Assembly: GCA_028693165.1 (NCBI GenBank)
Contig: JAQUVX010000020.1
Coordinates: 19,421-83,420 of the forward strand
From: Lachnospiraceae bacterium
GTDB lineage: Bacteria; Bacillota; Clostridia; Lachnospirales; Lachnospiraceae
Direction of reading: 5' to 3'
DNA: 64,000 nt
Shown here: piece by piece, positions 60,015 through 64,000 of the stretch
How the letters are laid out: each line of letters opens with the position of its first letter
How positions within the stretch are numbered: the stretch's first letter is position 1
Translations under genes and position numbers: made by a program
Notes under the pieces: model-generated
Seen by the model: the letters and a program-made list of their open reading frames with translations, nothing else
Told to the model about the DNA's origin: nothing
The model's database searches: none

Positions 60015-61544
60015 ATGCGTAATCAAACCGTATCGAAGAAATCGCTATTAGGGCAGGTTGATCCATGGACCACACTTCTGCCTTTTACCTGTATCCTTGC
60101 ATTGTGTGCATGGTTTGTATTCAATCCCACGCAGTCCTCTGAGGTTCTGCAGCTCATCCGCACCTTTCTGGGCGATGAATTTGGAAGCTACTATCTGCTG
60201 ATCGGCCTTGCCGTATTTGGCTGCTCCCTGTATCTGGCATTTTCCCGATACGGCAAGATCCGTCTCGGCGACATCGACAAGCCGGAGTATTCGAATTTTC
60301 GCTGGGGCACCATGATGTTCACCGCCGGGCTGGCTGCTGACATCCTGTTCTACTCCTGCTGCGAGTGGATGCTTTACGCCGCAGAGCCGCACATCAGCGA
60401 GATGGGCGCCATGCAGGACTGGGCCGCGACCTTCCCGCTCTTCCACTGGGGTCCGATTCCCTGGGGCTTCTACGTGATCCTGTCTGTGGCCTTCGGCTTC
60501 ATGATTCACGTCCGCAAACGCGACAAGCAGAAATATTCCGAATCCTGCCGCGCCCTGCTCGGCGACCGCGTGGACGGTCTGGCCGGCAAGCTCATCGATC
60601 TGATCGCTGTCTTTGCGCTGATCGCCGGTACCGCCACCACGTTTTCCCTGGCAACCCCGCTGCTCTCCATGGCAATCAGCCGTGTGACCGGCATCCCGCA
60701 GACCACGATGCTCACGATCCTGATTCTGCTGGCCGTCTGCGCGATCTACACCTGTAGTGTTTACTTCGGCATGAAGGGCATTCAGCGCTCCGCCGCCTGC
60801 TGCACCTACCTGTTTTTCACACTGTTAGCTTATGTATTTTTCTTCGGCGGAGAAAGCCGCTTCATCGTCGAGACCGGCATCACCGCCCTCGGCAATCTGG
60901 TACAGAATTTCATCGGTCTCTCCACCTGGACCGACTCCATGCGCACCTCCTCCTTCCCGCAGAACTGGACGATCTTCTACTGGGCTTACTGGATGGTATG
61001 GTGTGTGGCGACTCCATTTTTCATCGGAGCCATCAGCAAGGGCCGCACGATCCGGCAGACGGTACTGGGCGGATATTTCTTCGGCCTGGCCGGAACCTTT
61101 ACCTCCTTCATCATTATGGGAAACTACGGACTCGGACTGCAGATGCACGGTCGTCTGGATATCCTGTCCTCCTACGGCGCCAACGGCGACTTATACGGCT
61201 CCATCATCACGATTCTGGAACAGCTTCCGCTTTCCAAGCTGGTACTGATCCTGCTGGTGCTCTGCATGGTAACCTTTTACTCCACGTCCTTCGACTCCAT
61301 CACGCTGGTGGCCGCCTCCTACACCTACAAGGCGCTGGCGCACAACGAGGAGCCGGACAAACGCGTGAAGCTGTTCTGGGCCATCTTCCTGATCCTGCTT
61401 CCGCTCGCCCTGATCTTCTCCGAGAACTCCATGGCGAACCTGCAGACCGTCTCGATCATAGCCGCCTTCCCGATCGGAATCATCATGGTTCTGATTATGG
61501 CGAGCTTCTTCAAGGATGCCAATGCGTATCTGAACGGACATTAA
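60015..61544 (+). CDS. BCCT family betaine/carnitine/choline transporter
   Basis: Twelve-helix secondary transporter of 509 residues for trimethylammonium compounds. The Trp-rich segment HWGPIPWGFYVILSVAFGFM, the YWAYWMVWCVATPFFIGAIS block and the periplasmic/lipid face motifs are typical. In anaerobes such carriers often serve carnitine or betaine exchange linked to reductive metabolism or methylamine use; no such genes are adjacent. AGGAGG stands eight bases ahead of the ATG. A strong bidirectional terminator follows. Confidence 0.94.
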   Translation: MRNQTVSKKSLLGQVDPWTTLLPFTCILALCAWFVFNPTQSSEVLQLIRTFLGDEFGSYYLLIGLAVFGCSLYLAFSRYGKIRLGDIDKPEYSNFRWGTMMFTAGLAADILFYSCCEWMLYAAEPHISEMGAMQDWAATFPLFHWGPIPWGFYVILSVAFGFMIHVRKRDKQKYSESCRALLGDRVDGLAGKLIDLIAVFALIAGTATTFSLATPLLSMAISRVTGIPQTTMLTILILLAVCAIYTCSVYFGMKGIQRSAACCTYLFFTLLAYVFFFGGESRFIVETGITALGNLVQNFIGLSTWTDSMRTSSFPQNWTIFYWAYWMVWCVATPFFIGAISKGRTIRQTVLGGYFFGLAGTFTSFIIMGNYGLGLQMHGRLDILSSYGANGDLYGSIITILEQLPLSKLVLILLVLCMVTFYSTSFDSITLVAASYTYKALAHNEEPDKRVKLFWAIFLILLPLALIFSENSMANLQTVSIIAAFPIGIIMVLIMASFFKDANAYLNGH

Positions 61545-61548
61545 ATGC

Positions 61549-61594
61549 AAAAAGCACCATCACTCAGCTTGATATAGCGAGTGATAGTGCTTTT
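61549..61594. terminator. Bidirectional terminator after the BCCT gene
   Basis: Arms AAAAAGCAC-ATCACTC and GAGTGAT-GTGCTTTT form a long stem with one bulged base on each side; A/T tracts flank it both ways. Confidence 0.8.
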
Positions 61595-61619
61595 CTTATT
61601 CTCATCTGCGATCTCCGCC

Positions 61620-63311
61620 TCAATTCAGTTCATGCCGCTCCATCTTCACCCGTACCTGCTTTCTAAAAAATCCCAAGCCGCAGTACAGCACATCCGAATA
61701 TCCTTCCTCATACAGATCTGCATCATATCCCATCGCATGAATCTGTGCAAGAGCATCCTCAGCCCGTTTTTCCAGCTCCGCCCGCTTCTTCGCGGTCTTT
61801 AATTCCAGAATCACCGGTGTTTTGCTCAGCTCCGGGCTTCTGATTAGAATATCATATCGTCCATCTCCCGCCTCACGATTAGATTTCGTGATCCAGTTCA
61901 TGTTTCTCAATATCCCCAGCAGGAATCCATGATAAAATGCCTCTTCTCCGTCCATGTAACTGATCGTCTTTTGCAACTGGTGTTCCAGTTCCCGTTCAAA
62001 GATCTCCACATCTCCATTTACCAGAGAAGAATATAATACCTGCAAATTCTCCTCTTTTACCTCATCGCGGAACCAGCTCATGATGGTATTTACATAGATG
62101 CTTCGCACCTCACGATTTGGCAAAGCAAAGGTGATATAGATGCTGTCCATCTCCATACGCCTGTCGCAGGCCTTGAGATACCCCGTGAAGAACAGGAAAT
62201 TCCACAGATTATTTTCACTCTGATAAATATCGTCATACGTGATGTCTTCGTGAATCTGCTTCTCGATCGTCCCACCATTCACCAGCGCCTCAATCTCAGC
62301 TTTCACTGCCGGGTCTGCTCTGTATATCAGATCCCTCACGATACTGTTAGAACTGGTATTGCTCCATGCTGCGGTTGGAAACGAATTCTCATTAATACAA
62401 AGCCTCTCCATGAAATTAATCACACTCCACGGATTATAGACCTCTGTATTCCCAAACAGATAACCATCATACCATGATTTCATCGTATCCATATGATTTT
62501 CTCTATGATAAAATCCAAGCATGTCCTTCACTTCCTGCTCCTCGAAGCCAAAGTGTTCACTATACTCCTCGTTCATAATCGAAATCATCTTCAAATTATT
62601 AAGCCCGGTAAAAACAGACTCCCTGCTGATTCGAAGGCAGCCCGTAATGACTGCAAACTCCAGATACAGGTTCGTCTTCAAAGCCGATTCAAACAACGAA
62701 CGAATAAACGCAATCATCTCATCATAAAACCCTGCATAATAGGCATTTTCCAGTGGCACATCATATTCATCAATCAGTATAATGGTTTTCTTCTGGTAAT
62801 AATCCGACAAACATTTTGAAAGAAATGCAAGAGACTTTGCGTAATCGATTCTCTCCGCACGCCTTCCCCGGATTGCTTTAAATTTCTCCTTGTCCTCTTC
62901 CAGCATCCCCCCATCCTTCAGCACATAACTATGCCGGTCAAATTCATTAGCAATATCCTCCGCCATGCTCGCATATGCCATATCCCAATCAGGCTGCTTC
63001 GCTGATTTCAGAGTCAGCGTAATAACCGGATACTGCTGCTGTTCCCTGGTGTATGTCTTTCCCGCATCCATGATCTTCATGCCAGCAAACAGATCTGTGT
63101 AATCCTTTCCGTCCTGTGGCTTCTCGAAAAAATACTTCAGCATACTCATGTTCAGCGTTTTGCCAAAACGCCGCGGTCTTGTAAAAAGGTTCACCTTCCC
63201 CTTCTTATCCAGAAGTTCCTTGATCAACCATGTTTTATCCACATAATAGTATCCTTTTACAATCATATCCTGAAAATCGTCGATCCCAATCGGTAATGGT
63301 GTGTATGTCAT
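61620..63311 (-). CDS. AAA-ATPase-like protein with C-terminal PD-(D/E)XK nuclease-like domain
   Basis: A 563-residue protein of a family expanded in gut Clostridia and Bacteroidetes. The N-terminal part has LPIGIDDFQDMIVKGYYYVD and a P-loop variant TRPRRFGKTLNMSML, with Walker B-like IILIDEYDVPLE. The C-terminal part has YDILIRSP followed by PVILELKTAK, the Asp and E-X-K core of a PD-(D/E)XK fold. The function is unknown; defence, selfish-element or regulatory roles have been suggested for such proteins. AGGAGG seven bases ahead of the ATG at 63311 sets the start. It is convergent with the BCCT gene. Confidence 0.88.
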   Translation of the reverse strand: MTYTPLPIGIDDFQDMIVKGYYYVDKTWLIKELLDKKGKVNLFTRPRRFGKTLNMSMLKYFFEKPQDGKDYTDLFAGMKIMDAGKTYTREQQQYPVITLTLKSAKQPDWDMAYASMAEDIANEFDRHSYVLKDGGMLEEDKEKFKAIRGRRAERIDYAKSLAFLSKCLSDYYQKKTIILIDEYDVPLENAYYAGFYDEMIAFIRSLFESALKTNLYLEFAVITGCLRISRESVFTGLNNLKMISIMNEEYSEHFGFEEQEVKDMLGFYHRENHMDTMKSWYDGYLFGNTEVYNPWSVINFMERLCINENSFPTAAWSNTSSNSIVRDLIYRADPAVKAEIEALVNGGTIEKQIHEDITYDDIYQSENNLWNFLFFTGYLKACDRRMEMDSIYITFALPNREVRSIYVNTIMSWFRDEVKEENLQVLYSSLVNGDVEIFERELEHQLQKTISYMDGEEAFYHGFLLGILRNMNWITKSNREAGDGRYDILIRSPELSKTPVILELKTAKKRAELEKRAEDALAQIHAMGYDADLYEEGYSDVLYCGLGFFRKQVRVKMERHELN

Positions 63312-63614
63312 CGCGCAGCCCTCCTTACACAAAAAAGCTATTATAGATATATTAACATCTACAACAGCTTTAATCAATCAGCACATTTAAAACGTTTTCT
63401 CAGTCAGAATTACATCATGTTGACTGACTGATGGCTGTTTGGCTGACTTGGATGATTTGTGTGTTAAATCTGAACCAGACCAGACCCCATCACACCATAC
63501 ATCTACATTTTAATATTTGGACTCTCCAATACGATTTCCCGATATTACTCACAGATTTAAAAATTAGATATCGCTGCCTGTCAGATCACCAGGCAGCCGT
63601 TCAGATATAACCCT
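63312..63614. other. Intergenic stretch with no recognised feature
   Basis: About 300 AT-rich bases between two leftward genes. I see no convincing gene, RNA or strong hairpin; promoter elements of the AAA/PD-(D/E)XK gene are expected here but are not clear. Confidence 0.4.
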
Positions 63615-64000
63615 TTAGTTCAAATGATACTTCTCAAGCATCTGCGCACAAAATTCCACGTCGTCATTCAGTCTCGCGATATCCGCAGTGAAACCATCTT
63701 TGATCATAGCATTCACCAGTGCAAGCATACGGGCACTGCCTTCAGCCCTGCCTTTTACCTCGCCTTCAGCCCTGCCCTTTACCTCACCTTCGGCTAAAGC
63801 CTCCGCTGCCCGATCATCCAGCATCTCCTGCATCGTCATATACGATTCCTCCAGTCTTCGGCTTTTCTTCAACGCCGCTACCTTCTGATTCAGCTTCCGA
63901 ATCCGATCATCCTGCATCTCTTCCGCACACGCTTCCGTAGAATTTTCGATATACTTAAGAAAGTGGATCAGCTCCTGCGGAACTTCCTGCTTGTTCGTTC
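63615..64000 (-). CDS. PD-(D/E)XK/Rpn-like nuclease family protein, C-terminal part (5' end beyond window)
   Basis: The last 128 or so residues of a protein that continues past the right edge; the frame is open from the edge through VPQELIHFLKYIENSTEACA to a Met at 63917, so that Met is not the start. The tail has a tandem octapeptide repeat (AEGEVKGR, twice, then AEG) mirrored by a DNA repeat near 63740-63795, and ends with a helical LLNDDVEF-type segment. Such Gly/Lys/Glu repeats near the C terminus are typical of the multicopy nuclease/transposase-like family also seen at 17107-18057. Confidence 0.7.
   Translation of the reverse strand, partial: TNKQEVPQELIHFLKYIENSTEACAEEMQDDRIRKLNQKVAALKKSRRLEESYMTMQEMLDDRAAEALAEGEVKGRAEGEVKGRAEGSARMLALVNAMIKDGFTADIARLNDDVEFCAQMLEKYHLN

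Overview
The window looks like chromosome from a strictly anaerobic Gram-positive Clostridia, most likely a Lachnospiraceae member. The indications are the [FeFe]-hydrogenase maturases HydE and HydF, AGGAGG ribosome binding sites before most genes, sigma-A promoters with 17-base spacers, a yybP-ykoY manganese riboswitch, choline-binding-like wall repeats, and several PD-(D/E)XK nuclease-like proteins of the kind common in gut clostridia. Species was not determined. I recognise no rRNA, tRNA, CRISPR array, prophage or intact insertion sequence.

Layout. 1-2.2 kb: polar amino acid ABC importer (left edge cuts the ATPase). 2.5-3.4 kb: subtilisin-like protease behind a hairpin leader. 3.4-11.6 kb: one leftward operon leuB-ilvD-ilvB-serC-serA-DUF1015 for branched-chain amino acid and serine synthesis. 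11.8-14.4 kb: envelope genes (two secreted wall-repeat proteins, a polysaccharide deacetylase) and a DUF1292 protein. 14.6-24.1 kb: corrinoid adenosyltransferase, UvrD-like helicase, PD-(D/E)XK protein, gltX, M18 aminopeptidase, GltD-like oxidoreductase, MATE exporter. 24.2-27.8 kb: glnK-amtB with a structured leader, divergent from ispE and an FCD-type GntR regulator. 27.8-31.4 kb: MATE, YesL, an unknown membrane protein and a GNAT fusion. 31.5-41.3 kb: cyclophilin, then a molybdenum hydroxylase operon (large, FeS and FAD subunits, two YjiH membrane proteins, a MobA/ModE fusion, XdhC) preceded by a HutC-type GntR regulator with recurring TATACCA boxes. 41.4-47.3 kb: a NitT/TauT-like ABC importer led by an unknown cysteine-bearing protein, then hydF and hydE, the latter with a terminator-type leader. 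47.3-50.8 kb: alpha/beta hydrolase and symporter, divergent from a hydrolase-AraC fusion. 50.8-52.7 kb: ACT protein and rubredoxin-tipped glutamate synthase-like protein. 52.7-54.3 kb: a gene-poor island with an antitoxin-like small RNA and two tandem copies of a 444-base repeat. 54.3-64 kb: Mn-riboswitch-controlled Na/Ca antiporter, AGCS symporter, L,D-transpeptidase, zinc phospholipase C-like protein, MBL hydrolase, BCCT transporter, AAA/PD-(D/E)XK protein and a truncated nuclease-family gene.

How it works together. Nitrogen and amino acid handling recurs: GlnK/AmtB, GltD- and GltB-like proteins, Ser/Leu/Ile/Val synthesis and five or more amino acid or osmolyte transporters. The most coherent poorly described units are the hydroxylase operon with its own cofactor-maturation genes, candidate transporters and regulator boxes, and the hydrolase-AraC / symporter / hydrolase cluster, in which a regulator appears to carry an enzyme domain paralogous to the product of its neighbour. 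The 52.7-54.3 kb island is the most unusual DNA.
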